Of a stretch of DNA of 64,000 bases, positions 16,291 through 24,674 are shown piece by piece. Where the stretch lies: the NCBI GenBank assembly GCA_035543015.1, contig DATKKG010000040.1, positions 1 to 64,000 on the forward strand, read 5' to 3'. The DNA is from DATKKG01 sp035543015 (lineage in GTDB: Archaea > Thermoproteota > Nitrososphaeria > Conexivisphaerales > DTJL01). Below the pieces are notes generated by a model, which saw only the letters and a list, made by a program, of their open reading frames with translations, was not told where the DNA came from and did no database searches. Numbering within the stretch: the first letter of the stretch is position 1; the number at the start of each line of letters is the position of its first letter. The translations under genes were made by a program, and so were the position numbers.

Positions 16291-17640
16291 GTGAACACGA
16301 TAAAGGAGGCCGTCGAAGGGTCCATGAAGGAATACGAATCCGAGCTGCGGAAGTTCATCTCGTTCCCCAGCGTGTCGGCGGAGGGGAGGGCCTTAGTCGA
16401 GACAGCCGACTTCGTGGAGGACAAGCTCCGCGCCCTTGGTTTCGACACCGAGAGGTTCAGCCTACCGGGGGCGCCTCCCCTAGTCATAGGGGACCTGAAG
16501 GGCAAGAGCCCCAGGACCCTCGTCTTCTACAACCATTACGACGTCCAGCCGGTGGACCCGCTGAACGAATGGAAGGTGGAGCCGTTCGGCGGGGAGGTCA
16601 AGGACGGCAGGATCTACGGCAGGGGGGTCGCGGACGACAAGGGAGACCTGCTGGCGCGGATGCACTCCATCCAGACCCTGCAGAAGAGGAGCAAGGAGCT
16701 CCCTGTATCCATCAAGTTCGTGGTCGAGGGGGAGGAGGAGATCGGAAGCCCCCACCTCCATCAGTTCGTTGCGAAGCACGGGGGGAGGATGAACGGGGAC
16801 ATCTGCGTGTGGGAGGGATCCGATCTCGCGGCGGACGGTAGCCCCCAGTTCTACCTCGGCGCCAAGGGCCTCCTTTACATAGAGATGACCCTGGAGACCG
16901 CGGCCAGGGATCTTCACTCGATGTACGCCGCCGTGGCCCCCAATCCGGCCTGGAGGCTGGTGTGGGCCCTGAACCGCTTCAAGGATGAGAACGGCAGGAT
17001 CCTCGTGCCGGGCTTCTACGACGACGTCGTGCCTCCGACGAAGGAAGAGCTCGAGGTCATAGACGCGAACGCCTTCGACGTGGAGGCGTACCGCGAGGCA
17101 CTCGGCTCAAGGGAGCTCATAGAGCCCGCGGCCGGTTCGACGACCGCCCGCGACACCGTCTTCAGGCCAACGTGCAACATCGCCGGCTTCGTATCGGGGT
17201 ACGGAGGGCCTGGCTCAAAGACCGTGCTTCCGCGCATGGCCATGGCCAAGGTGGACTTCCGGCTGGTGCCCAACCAGGACCCGGACAAGATATTCGCGTC
17301 GGTCAGGCGGTACCTCGACCTCCTTGGCTGCGCCGACGTCGAGCTCAGGTCGTACAGCAGCGAGCTGCCTGCGAAGACGCCCCTGAGCACTCCGTTCCTG
17401 GAGCCGCTCGTGGAGGCGGCGCGAGAGGTCTACGGCACCAGGCCCGCGGTCTGGCCGAGCATGGCCGCCACCGGCCCGATCTCGCTGTTCATCAACCAGC
17501 TCAAGACGCCTTCGGTCCTGACGCCCAGCGTGTCGTACGTCGGCTCCGGCTATCACGCCCCCAACGAGCACATAATGGAGGCGGACTACGCCAGGGCGGT
17601 CGAGTACTTCGCCCGCTGCATCGAGAAGCTGGGCGAGTGA
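16291..17640 (+). CDS. M20 family metallopeptidase (dipeptidase/deacylase)
   Basis: The 449-residue protein is a two-zinc hydrolase of the ArgE/DapE/CPG2/carnosinase family. Metal and catalytic residues are present: His82 and Asp84 (YNHYDVQP), Asp115 (RGVADDKG), the EGEEEIGS motif at 146-153, Glu175 (WEGSD) and His422 (GSGYHAPNEH). The dimerisation-domain His209 sits in RDLHSMY. The length and the long insert between domains resemble carnosinase-type dipeptidases rather than DapE. It would act in the cytoplasm on dipeptides or N-acyl amino acids. The exact substrate cannot be stated. Confidence 0.87.
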   Translation: MNTIKEAVEGSMKEYESELRKFISFPSVSAEGRALVETADFVEDKLRALGFDTERFSLPGAPPLVIGDLKGKSPRTLVFYNHYDVQPVDPLNEWKVEPFGGEVKDGRIYGRGVADDKGDLLARMHSIQTLQKRSKELPVSIKFVVEGEEEIGSPHLHQFVAKHGGRMNGDICVWEGSDLAADGSPQFYLGAKGLLYIEMTLETAARDLHSMYAAVAPNPAWRLVWALNRFKDENGRILVPGFYDDVVPPTKEELEVIDANAFDVEAYREALGSRELIEPAAGSTTARDTVFRPTCNIAGFVSGYGGPGSKTVLPRMAMAKVDFRLVPNQDPDKIFASVRRYLDLLGCADVELRSYSSELPAKTPLSTPFLEPLVEAAREVYGTRPAVWPSMAATGPISLFINQLKTPSVLTPSVSYVGSGYHAPNEHIMEADYARAVEYFARCIEKLGE

Positions 17641-17671
17641 AGGCTGTCCACAGGGAGGTGCGAAGTGGGCT

Positions 17672-17896
17672 TTGCCGATCGATAGGGAGAAGGAGTTGAG
17701 GAAGTACAGGAGGCTCATAGGCATCGTCGGTCTCCTGTCCCTGGTTGTGACCTTCGGCTCTTACTTCGTCCTGGTGACCTACTTCCCGCTCGTCGTCGCC
17801 TACGTGGGGTCGGGCGCGTTGGCCTTGCCCCTGCTCTACGTCCTATGGAAGCTGGACAGCCGCTACGGCGACCTGCAGTTCAGGGACGACCTCTAG
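17672..17896 (+). CDS. Small two-helix membrane protein
   Basis: The 74-residue product has a basic N-terminus (DREKELRKYRR), two membrane segments (about 17-37 and 41-58) and a charged tail. It begins 31 nt after the M20 peptidase and is preceded by gggaggtg, a plausible ribosome-binding site, so it may be co-transcribed. I do not recognise a family. Confidence 0.55.
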   Translation: MPIDREKELRKYRRLIGIVGLLSLVVTFGSYFVLVTYFPLVVAYVGSGALALPLLYVLWKLDSRYGDLQFRDDL

Positions 17897-17904
17897 GCTT
17901 CCTT

Positions 17905-18318
17905 CTAGGCCGCGACCAGAGGCGCCGTCCCTATCTCCTTCTCTTCCCACATGTCGTAGCCCGTGGCGGTCGACGACACCTGGCTGAGTATCGTGAGGGC
18001 CACCGCGAGGTGCAGGAAGGCTATTATGTCCTGGTACAGGGAAGGAACCGAGGACATCACTGCATAGGCCAGAGCGAGACCAAGAACTCCCTGAACCAGG
18101 GCCATGTTCCTCGTTGCCACGGTCGTCCTCTTGACCCTGGCCGGGCATCCGGTGGCCTTGACCTTCACGCTGATGTAGACGGCCAGCACGAAGATGGCTA
18201 TCCCTAGGGGAATGTGAAGGGCCCCGTTCTCAGCCGCTGAGAGGGGCGAGGCTACGATGAAGAGTATCTGAACGAACGCGATCCAGACGAGAGCGTACAT
18301 GGCTATCCACGTCTTCAA
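17905..18318 (-). CDS. Four-helix membrane protein, possibly a half-size CtaA-like heme protein
   Basis: The 137-residue protein has four predicted membrane helices. The second (GALHIPLGIAIFVLAVY) and fourth (AFLHLAVALTIL) each place a His at the membrane edge, the pattern of heme ligands in COX15/CtaA heme A synthases, and half-size CtaA proteins exist in archaea. The similarity is a pattern match only, and a generic b-type heme protein or unrelated membrane protein is equally possible. The TTG start follows a tttattat box at 18349-18356. Confidence 0.5.
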   Translation of the reverse strand: MKTWIAMYALVWIAFVQILFIVASPLSAAENGALHIPLGIAIFVLAVYISVKVKATGCPARVKRTTVATRNMALVQGVLGLALAYAVMSSVPSLYQDIIAFLHLAVALTILSQVSSTATGYDMWEEKEIGTAPLVAA

Positions 18319-18470
18319 CTCTATTCGGCATGGACTGAGGCTCCGCCCATAATAAACCTGCTTCGGCAGCGATCCCTGGCCTCCGAAGCCCTGGCCTGAC
18401 GCTCCCCGCGTTGGCCTTCGCCCTGGCCATCTCAGGGCGATCGACCTGAAACGAACCGGCCCATGCGACC

Positions 18471-19109
18471 CTAGGGAGAGGAGGGCGCGCCGGGCTCGTC
18501 CTCGACGCCGGGGGCATCCTTCATCATGGAGGCGATCTTATCCTTGAGCTCCTCCAGGGTAGCCCTCGGGACGGAATCCGCCAGGGCGGCTTCGAGCTGG
18601 GCGATCTTGGCCTCCGCCTCCGCCAGCCTTTCGGCAGGGACCATCCCTGACATCGACCTCTCCATCTCCTCGAGCTTCTCCCTGGGGACCATGTTCGCCA
18701 TCTGGCTCTGCAGGGCATCGACGTCTGCCCTTGGGGCCATGGAGTACACCTGCTCCTCCAGCTGCTGTATGCGCGACTGATCTTCGGCGTGGAGCGAATA
18801 CGGGACGGTCGACTCGGAGAGCTTCTCGGAGACGGCCTTCACCGCCTGGTTCTGGGCGGCCACGACGTCGTAGAGCGTGTTGATCCTCCCCTCCAGGGCG
18901 CCCAGGCGGGAGCCTACGCTTATCGTCTTCTCGAGCTCCGTCTTGCTTAGGCTGATCTCCCTCTGGAGGTCGCTTATGATGACGTTCAGCTTGGCTACTT
19001 CCTCCTCATGAGTCTTCTTCGGGATGGACTGCTGAAGCTGCGCCTCAAGCGCCTTGCACGTCAGGACCAGCTTCCTGACTTCGCTGGTAATCTCATCGGC
19101 CCTGCTCAA
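18471..19109 (-). CDS. Coiled-coil protein with repeated Val-Pro breaks
   Basis: The 212-residue protein is almost wholly heptad-like helix (Leu/Ile at a/d, Glu/Lys elsewhere). Short Pro-containing breaks recur: SIPKK, TVPYS, MAPRA, MVPRE, MVPAE and SVPRA. In the C-terminal half they come every 19-22 residues and separate similar units such as REKLEEMERSMSGM and AERLAEAEAKIAQL. No signal peptide or membrane segment is seen. An aggagagg ribosome-binding site lies 9 nt before the TTG start. It is just downstream of the P-type ATPase on the same strand. The function is unknown; a scaffold or ruler-like protein is one reading. Confidence 0.7.
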   Translation of the reverse strand: MSRADEITSEVRKLVLTCKALEAQLQQSIPKKTHEEEVAKLNVIISDLQREISLSKTELEKTISVGSRLGALEGRINTLYDVVAAQNQAVKAVSEKLSESTVPYSLHAEDQSRIQQLEEQVYSMAPRADVDALQSQMANMVPREKLEEMERSMSGMVPAERLAEAEAKIAQLEAALADSVPRATLEELKDKIASMMKDAPGVEDEPGAPSSP

Positions 19110-19135
19110 ACTGTCAAACCTCTCCTACGATGAAA

Positions 19136-21769
19136 CTACCACATGGAAACTATATCTGACTTTCTGTGTCCCCACGAGACGAGCTTGACCGCCTCCATCC
19201 AGAAGGTGGCCGCCACGGAGACGACGGCCATCATGCCCCAGTCGGCCGCCGAAAGGGACGTCGTCCTCAGGACCCCCTGGAGCCATGGGACGTAGACGAT
19301 GGCCATGAGCACGAGGAGGGCTGTGAATGCCCAGACTATCATCGCCTTGTTGCTGAGGTAGCCCACAGAGGCGACCGGTGCCCTCTCCGTCCTCATGTTG
19401 AGCGCCAGCAGGACGTGGCCGATCATCCACGTGCCGAAGGCCATCGTCTGGGCCTCCAGGAGCCCCCTCCCCAGGTTCAGGGCGAGGAAGTAGACCAAGG
19501 AGACCGCGAGGAACAGGGAACCGGAGCCGGCGACGATCGATCCTATCATCGGCCTGTCCATGAACTTCCTCCTGGGATCCCGCGGCTTCCTCTCCATGAT
19601 CCCCTTCTCAGGGGGCTCCGAAACGAACGTGGACGAGGCCGCGAGGTCCATGAACAGCTCGAGCAGGATGATCTGAATCGGAGCAAAGGGAAGGGGAGCC
19701 ATGAGCAGGATCGGCAGGAGGAAGATGCTGACCAGGGCGACCTTGCATGAGAGGTAGTACCTCACTCCCTTCCGCAGGTTGTCGTAGAGCTTGCGCCCTT
19801 CCGCGACGGCCACCTTGACCGTGACGAAGTTGTCGTCGAGGAGTATCATGTCGGCCGCCTCCTTCGCGACGTCGGTGCCCGACTGGCCCATGGCTACGCC
19901 TATGTCCGCCCTTCTGAGGGCGGGGGCGTCGTTCACCCCGTCGCCCGTGACCGCCACCACTTCGCCGTCAGCCTTAAGCGCGTCCACCAACCTCAGCTTG
20001 TGCTCGGGGGAGGCCCGGGCGAAGACGGAGGTCTTCTTGACGACCTCCCTGAGTTCCCCGTCGGAGAGCGCGTCCAGGCTCGAGCCGTCGACGATTCCTC
20101 CTGAGGTGTCGATGCCCACGCTTTCGGCCACGGCCTTGGCGGTGATTTCGTAGTCGCCCGTCACCATGATGACCCTTATCCCCGCACGCTCGCAGTCCCT
20201 GATCGCTTCCCTGGCTTCCGGCCTCAGCGGGTCCTCGAAGGCGGCGAGGCCGAGGAAGGTGAGTTCCCGTTCTGCGTCGTCCCGGGTCGCGGGGACCGCC
20301 CTGGCGTCCCGGAAGCCGTAGGCGATGACCCTCTGGGCCCTGCCGGCCATGTCTCCCACCCGGCCGAGGATCTCGGTCCTGTCGGCTTCCTGCAGCTCCA
20401 CCGCGAGCCCCTCCTTCGACATCTTCGTAGAACGCGCCAGAAGAGCCTCCGGCGCCCCCTTGGACAGTATGCGCACCCCGCCGCCGTTCTCGTAGACGTG
20501 CGTCATCAGCTTGCGGTGGATGTCGAACGTGTACTCCGTCAGCAGCTTCGGCGGCGGGCTTGGGCCAGGGGTCGGCCTGGCCCTGGCCTGGGCGGCGGTC
20601 AGGATGGCCAGCTCCATCGGGTCGCCCGCGAGCTTGCCGTCCGCCCCCGGCTCCAGGTCGTTGAGGATGGAGCCTATTTCGAGTAGCCTGGCCTGGTCGG
20701 CCGACAGGGGGGACGAAGCCTCCGAGAGCCTGCCGCCGGCGTACAGGTAGGACAGCCGCAGGCGGTTCTCGGTGAGCGTCCCCGTCTTGTCCGTCACGAT
20801 GGCGGTGACGTCCCCCAGGGTCTCGGCGGCCCGGAGCCTCTTGATGAGGGCATGGCGTTTCGACAGCGCGAGGGCGCCGAGGGCGAGGACCACAGTTATG
20901 ATGATCGGCAGCTCCTCGGGAATGACCGCGAACGCCAGGCTCAGGCCCGTCAAGATCATCTGCCTGAGGTCCCTTCCTTCGAGGTATCCGAGCAACGGAA
21001 TGATGAAGCTGAAGAAGACGGCAAGGTAGACCAGGTAACCGGAGAGCTGCGCCATGGCGGACTGCAGGGGGGTCCGGGGCTCCTTGGTCTCCTTCGCCAA
21101 CCCGGCTATCCTGCCGATCTCGGTGGACATGCCCGTGGCCGTCACAACGGCCTTGGCCCTGCCCGAGACGACGAGGGTCCCCGAATACACCATCGAGTTC
21201 CTGTCGCCGATCTGGACGTCCCCTCCCGAAAGGGGCCTTGCGTCCTTTAGCCTCGGCACGGATTCCCCAGTGAGGGCGGACTCGTCGGTCTGCAGGCCGA
21301 AGGATTCGACCAGCCTTGCGTCGGCTGACACCCTTTCGCCAGACTTGAGGAGGATTACGTCCCCAGGAACCACCTCCTGACTGGGCACGACGAAGGTCTT
21401 GCCTGCCCGCAGGACCCTGACCGTCGGCTGGGCCAGTTTCTTCAGGGCCGCTATGGTCCTGTCCGTCCTGTAGTCGTTGAAGACCTCCGCGAAAACCAGG
21501 ATGAAGATGACGACGAATATCGTGACGGCGTCGAAGACGCTCCCCCATATGCTGTAGACGATGCCGACCCCGAAGAGAAGGAGTATCATCGGCTCGCGAA
21601 TGAGCTCGAGGAAGACGTGGAAGAAGGACTCCTCCCCTCCTTCCTCTAGGGAGTTGGGTCCGCTCTCCCTGAGCCTCTTCTCCGCTTCCGCGGTCGAAAG
21701 CCCCACCGATGGGTCCACGTCAAGTTGCTTTGCGACATCGGCGGCTTCCTGTGACCAAGGCCCTGACAA
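19136..21769 (-). CDS. P-type cation-transporting ATPase (P2, Ca2+-ATPase-like)
   Basis: The 877-residue ATPase has the cation-ATPase N-terminal domain, LTGESVP (actuator, about 166), the M4 motif IPEELP (284-289), phosphorylation site DKTGTLT (Asp327) and the hinge VTGDGVNDAPALRRADIGVAMG. This is the P2 group that includes SERCA-like Ca2+ and Na+/K+ pumps; PEELP with a second acidic residue occurs in many prokaryotic members, and the true ion is uncertain. I place the start at TTG 21769, about 34 nt after a ctatttag box (reverse strand, 21801-21808). An in-frame TTG at 21883 would add 38 residues rich in Cys/His/Arg that do not fit the family. The coiled-coil gene follows at a gap of 26 nt. 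Confidence 0.88.
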   Translation of the reverse strand: MSGPWSQEAADVAKQLDVDPSVGLSTAEAEKRLRESGPNSLEEGGEESFFHVFLELIREPMILLLFGVGIVYSIWGSVFDAVTIFVVIFILVFAEVFNDYRTDRTIAALKKLAQPTVRVLRAGKTFVVPSQEVVPGDVILLKSGERVSADARLVESFGLQTDESALTGESVPRLKDARPLSGGDVQIGDRNSMVYSGTLVVSGRAKAVVTATGMSTEIGRIAGLAKETKEPRTPLQSAMAQLSGYLVYLAVFFSFIIPLLGYLEGRDLRQMILTGLSLAFAVIPEELPIIITVVLALGALALSKRHALIKRLRAAETLGDVTAIVTDKTGTLTENRLRLSYLYAGGRLSEASSPLSADQARLLEIGSILNDLEPGADGKLAGDPMELAILTAAQARARPTPGPSPPPKLLTEYTFDIHRKLMTHVYENGGGVRILSKGAPEALLARSTKMSKEGLAVELQEADRTEILGRVGDMAGRAQRVIAYGFRDARAVPATRDDAERELTFLGLAAFEDPLRPEAREAIRDCERAGIRVIMVTGDYEITAKAVAESVGIDTSGGIVDGSSLDALSDGELREVVKKTSVFARASPEHKLRLVDALKADGEVVAVTGDGVNDAPALRRADIGVAMGQSGTDVAKEAADMILLDDNFVTVKVAVAEGRKLYDNLRKGVRYYLSCKVALVSIFLLPILLMAPLPFAPIQIILLELFMDLAASSTFVSEPPEKGIMERKPRDPRRKFMDRPMIGSIVAGSGSLFLAVSLVYFLALNLGRGLLEAQTMAFGTWMIGHVLLALNMRTERAPVASVGYLSNKAMIVWAFTALLVLMAIVYVPWLQGVLRTTSLSAADWGMMAVVSVAATFWMEAVKLVSWGHRKSDIVSMW

Positions 21770-21935
21770 GGCGAACGCCCTTGTCTGGAGCCCAATCCAT
21801 CTAAATAGCTTGTGGGTGTGGTGCGCCCTGCAGCCATTCCTCCATTCCTGTGGGCTCGTGCCGCAAGGGATGCCGTCTTGCACAGAACCATCGTCTATGC
21901 ATGAAAACGACTTGTTAAGTTGTAGTATTTACTAG

Positions 21936-21943
21936 ATTTAAAT
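21936..21943 (+). promoter_or_regulatory. TATA-like box in an AT-rich intergenic region
   Basis: The atttaaat box lies 29 nt before ATG 21973. The region 21900-21972 is markedly AT-rich compared with the rest of the window and separates divergent genes. Confidence 0.55.
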
Positions 21944-21972
21944 AACACGGACTACCAATAGATATCATATCA

Positions 21973-22356
21973 ATGCAGTCTTTGCTCGTTCAGGACCCCG
22001 GCTCGGTGCGGAGGCCAATCCTCGACCTGCACCTCAGCGGGATCATCTCCACCAAGATGAGACACGTCATCAAGAGATATTTGAAGCGGGTCGGATTCGT
22101 CGACGTGGACGTCGTGCATCTCCTCGATGGGGGCGAACTTGGGGTCAGGCTCGTGGCGTACGGGAATCCCCCTGCCGGCGCCGACATGGACATCCCGCGA
22201 AAGCTTGAGGTGCTGGAGAGGGAGCTTCGGGAGACCCTGTCCACGAAGGTGGATGGGATGGTCCCCCATCCTTCCCGGGCGGATCCCGATGCGCTGCGGA
22301 TCCGTCTGTCCGCGGTAGAGCCCAGCATGAAGAGGGTCTTCTGCAAGAGAGCCTGA
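21973..22356 (+). CDS. Uncharacterised 127-residue protein
   Basis: I do not recognise this protein. It is soluble, with a basic helix (STKMRHVIKRYLKRVGF, about 26-42) followed by strands (VDVDVVHLLDGGELGVRLVAYG) and a helical segment (PRKLEVLERELRETLSTKV). The alternation suggests a small alpha/beta fold. The ATG and promoter are clear. It is divergent from the P-type ATPase and convergent with the MscS gene. Confidence 0.65.
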   Translation: MQSLLVQDPGSVRRPILDLHLSGIISTKMRHVIKRYLKRVGFVDVDVVHLLDGGELGVRLVAYGNPPAGADMDIPRKLEVLERELRETLSTKVDGMVPHPSRADPDALRIRLSAVEPSMKRVFCKRA

Positions 22357-22378
22357 AGGCCTTCCAGGGGAAGGAGGC

Positions 22379-23143
22379 CTAGGGCTGGCCTTTCTTCTTT
22401 GCCGACTCGAGGATGGCCGATATGCGCTGGTTCATCTCCGCTGAGATCGCCTCCTTCCTTCCGGGCTCCTTGACCATGAGAGTCAGGGTCAGCTCGGCCG
22501 ACTGAGGGGTCCGGGACTTCACGCTCAGCACAGGAGGGAAGCGCTGGTCGAGGTGAATACGAATCTTGTTGCAGCTCTTCAGGACCGAGCGCTCCAGCTC
22601 CGCGAGGTCCACGTCACCGCCCACCATGATGGGGATCGTCAGCTCCTTCCATGCCTGGGGAGTGGCGTTGACGACGGCCTCCTTGACGAAGACCGTGTTG
22701 GGGATGGAGATGAGCTGGTCGTCCGCGGAGAGGATGATGGTGCATATGGGGTTCATCTCGATGACGCGGCCCGTCTGGCCACGGACGGCCACATAGTCCC
22801 CCACCTTGATCGGTACGTAGAGATCGGTGAAATAGCGCGCTGAGATGTTCTCCAGGGAGTCCCTGTTGCCAACGATGACGGCTGCGCCCATCAGACCTAC
22901 GATCAGCAGCAGGAGCTCGACGTGCAGGCCGAGCTGCTCCACGGCAAGAAGCAGGCCCACGAACCACACGAAGGCCCATACAAGCCTTTTCGCCTGGGCG
23001 GCGACCAGCGGGGTGCTTCGGCTCATAAGGCGCGACACGATCGCGCCTAAGACGTACGCCGTAACCCAGGTCACGACGATGATGACGAGGAAGGACAGCG
23101 CCGGCAGGAGCATGTCGGATAGCGTCACCTGGAAGACCTCCAT
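22379..23143 (-). CDS. MscS-type mechanosensitive channel
   Basis: The 254-residue protein has three to four membrane segments and the MscS core: the pore helix VGLMGAAVIVGNRDSLENISARYF and the beta domain PIKVGDYVAVRGQTGRVIEMNPICTIILSADDQLISIPN. Such channels open on membrane tension to release solutes after hypo-osmotic shock. The ATG is directly next to the stop of the glycosyltransferase upstream, with no gap, so the two form an operon and probably act in the same response to osmotic change. Confidence 0.88.
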   Translation of the reverse strand: MEVFQVTLSDMLLPALSFLVIIVVTWVTAYVLGAIVSRLMSRSTPLVAAQAKRLVWAFVWFVGLLLAVEQLGLHVELLLLIVGLMGAAVIVGNRDSLENISARYFTDLYVPIKVGDYVAVRGQTGRVIEMNPICTIILSADDQLISIPNTVFVKEAVVNATPQAWKELTIPIMVGGDVDLAELERSVLKSCNKIRIHLDQRFPPVLSVKSRTPQSAELTLTLMVKEPGRKEAISAEMNQRISAILESAKKKGQP

Positions 23144-24496
23144 CTAGACGAGCCCCAGCATGATGTCCGACTCCTGCTTTACGCCTTCCTCGACGAAGCA
23201 GCTCCGAGAGGTCACCCGGCCCCTGGCCCCCATCTTCCTTGCGAGGGCCTCGTCGGAGGCGAGACGTGCCATCTGGTCCGCCAAGGTATCCACGTCGTCG
23301 GGCTCAAACAGGAGCCCGTTCGCGCGCTCCTGGACCAACTCCGAGACACCCGCGCCCGTGCTGACGACGGAGGGCCTTCCGTGGATCCAGCCTTCGATGA
23401 CGACGAGGCCGAACCCCTCCTGCACGGAGGGAAGGACGGTGAAGGAGCTCCTGACGTAGGCGGCGTCCAGCTCCCGCTGTGAGAGGTGCCCGGCGAAGGT
23501 GACCCTGTCCTGGACGCCCAGGTCCTTCGCCAGCTGCTCCAGACGGGCCCTCCAGGCGGCGCCCTTCGAAAGCTTGAGCCCTCCCGACGAGCTCGAGAAG
23601 CTGCCGTTCCCCACCAGGAGAAGGCGGAGGTCGGGCTCCTGGGACCGCACCTTTGCCATGGCCCTGATGGCCCTGTCCTGACCCTTTATGGGGTCCATGC
23701 GGGCGACGACGACGGCGACCTTCTCTCGATCGGCTATCCCGAGCCCCCGGGCCAGGGCTTTCGCCTCCCTTGCTGTCGGCTTCGAATAGTCGGAAGGGTC
23801 GACGTAGGGGTAGACGTGTCTTGCGACGCCGCCGAAGCCGAACTCCTTCAGGGAGTCCAAGTACCTCCTGCTGCTGGCGATGACGACGTCGTAGCTGTTG
23901 AGGTAGGTGGACAGCGGCTCGATCCACAGCTTCGGGATCGTCGTCCGGTCGAAGGGGATGTGCCACCTGAAGACCTTGGGCTTCAGCGTCCCCAGCATGT
24001 AGCCGACGGGGAGCTGCTGGAAGTCGTGCACGTAGAAGAGGTCGAAGTCCCCCTCCCCGTCCAGCGCCCTCATGGTCTCCGCGGACAGCCGGTTGTAGTA
24101 CGCGTAGTCGGTGAAGTCGTCCCTCCAGAACATGTCCCCGGAGCTTGAGGCTTCAGACAGCCCATGGACCGTGCCCCAGATGGCCTCCTTGGTCTTGCCG
24201 TAGCCGGCGAGGCTTTCGTGGTCGAGGAGCACGTTGCGGAACTCTATCCCGTCCAAGACCGAGTGCCTGGGGCCCCCGGGGTTCAGCGAGACCCAGGTCG
24301 CGCCTTTGAGGATGCCCGCCTCCTTCATCCTCTTGAGGAGCGGGAAGACCATCCTGGTCACGCCTCCGGGCGTGAACCTGTAGTCGACCTCCTCCTTCAT
24401 CCCGCCCATGTCCAGGGGTTCCGGAGATGGCTGCATTGGAGAGTATTTGTCATTCCAGTCGGTGCTGAACTGGACCAGAGGGGTCTGCGTGTTCAC
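23144..24496 (-). CDS. GT4 glycosyltransferase, trehalose synthase (TreT)-like
   Basis: The 450-residue GT4 protein has two Rossmann domains. The first half carries FYVHDFQQLPVGYML and FRWHIPFDRTTIPKLW, which parallel the HxxQ and WRxHID segments of archaeal TreT, and YPYVDPSDY precedes the C-terminal domain. VVARMDPIKGQDRAI and VQEGFGLVVIEG (the GT4 EX7E-type motif) form the nucleotide-sugar site. TreT makes trehalose from NDP-glucose and glucose. Sucrose-type or other alpha-glycosyl products remain possible. The GTG start and shared operon with an MscS channel support a compatible-solute role. Confidence 0.78.
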   Translation of the reverse strand: MNTQTPLVQFSTDWNDKYSPMQPSPEPLDMGGMKEEVDYRFTPGGVTRMVFPLLKRMKEAGILKGATWVSLNPGGPRHSVLDGIEFRNVLLDHESLAGYGKTKEAIWGTVHGLSEASSSGDMFWRDDFTDYAYYNRLSAETMRALDGEGDFDLFYVHDFQQLPVGYMLGTLKPKVFRWHIPFDRTTIPKLWIEPLSTYLNSYDVVIASSRRYLDSLKEFGFGGVARHVYPYVDPSDYSKPTAREAKALARGLGIADREKVAVVVARMDPIKGQDRAIRAMAKVRSQEPDLRLLLVGNGSFSSSSGGLKLSKGAAWRARLEQLAKDLGVQDRVTFAGHLSQRELDAAYVRSSFTVLPSVQEGFGLVVIEGWIHGRPSVVSTGAGVSELVQERANGLLFEPDDVDTLADQMARLASDEALARKMGARGRVTSRSCFVEEGVKQESDIMLGLV

Positions 24497-24674
24497 GCAG
24501 ATGTTCAGCTGATCCGCCTTGCAACACCTCTGGCCTCATGCACGCCCTTCGGGAGTGCGGACATGGCGCCCACCCCGCAGGAAGTCGGCCCTGACGCGCA
24601 TGGGGAGACCAATGACAATCTGCCGATCGGACACCGACATAGGTGCGTTGTTGAGCCTTTTCTGCCTATCGATT
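24497..24674. other. Intergenic region upstream of the glycosyltransferase
   Basis: This 178-bp gap holds no convincing gene. A short frame on the minus strand could encode a 19-residue peptide (SALPKGVHEARGVARRIS) just before the GT start, but nothing supports its translation. No clear TATA box was found at the usual distance. Confidence 0.3.

Noticed and set aside
19974..21548. A 524-residue reverse frame overlapping the P-type ATPase
   Set aside because: Same-strand shadow of the ATPase with Arg/Gly/Pro-rich sequence and no domain. The ATPase frame carries all motifs.
24497..24674. A 19-residue upstream frame before the trehalose-synthase-like gene
   Set aside because: It has an ATG and a stop but no ribosome-binding site or conservation evidence, and could occur by chance.
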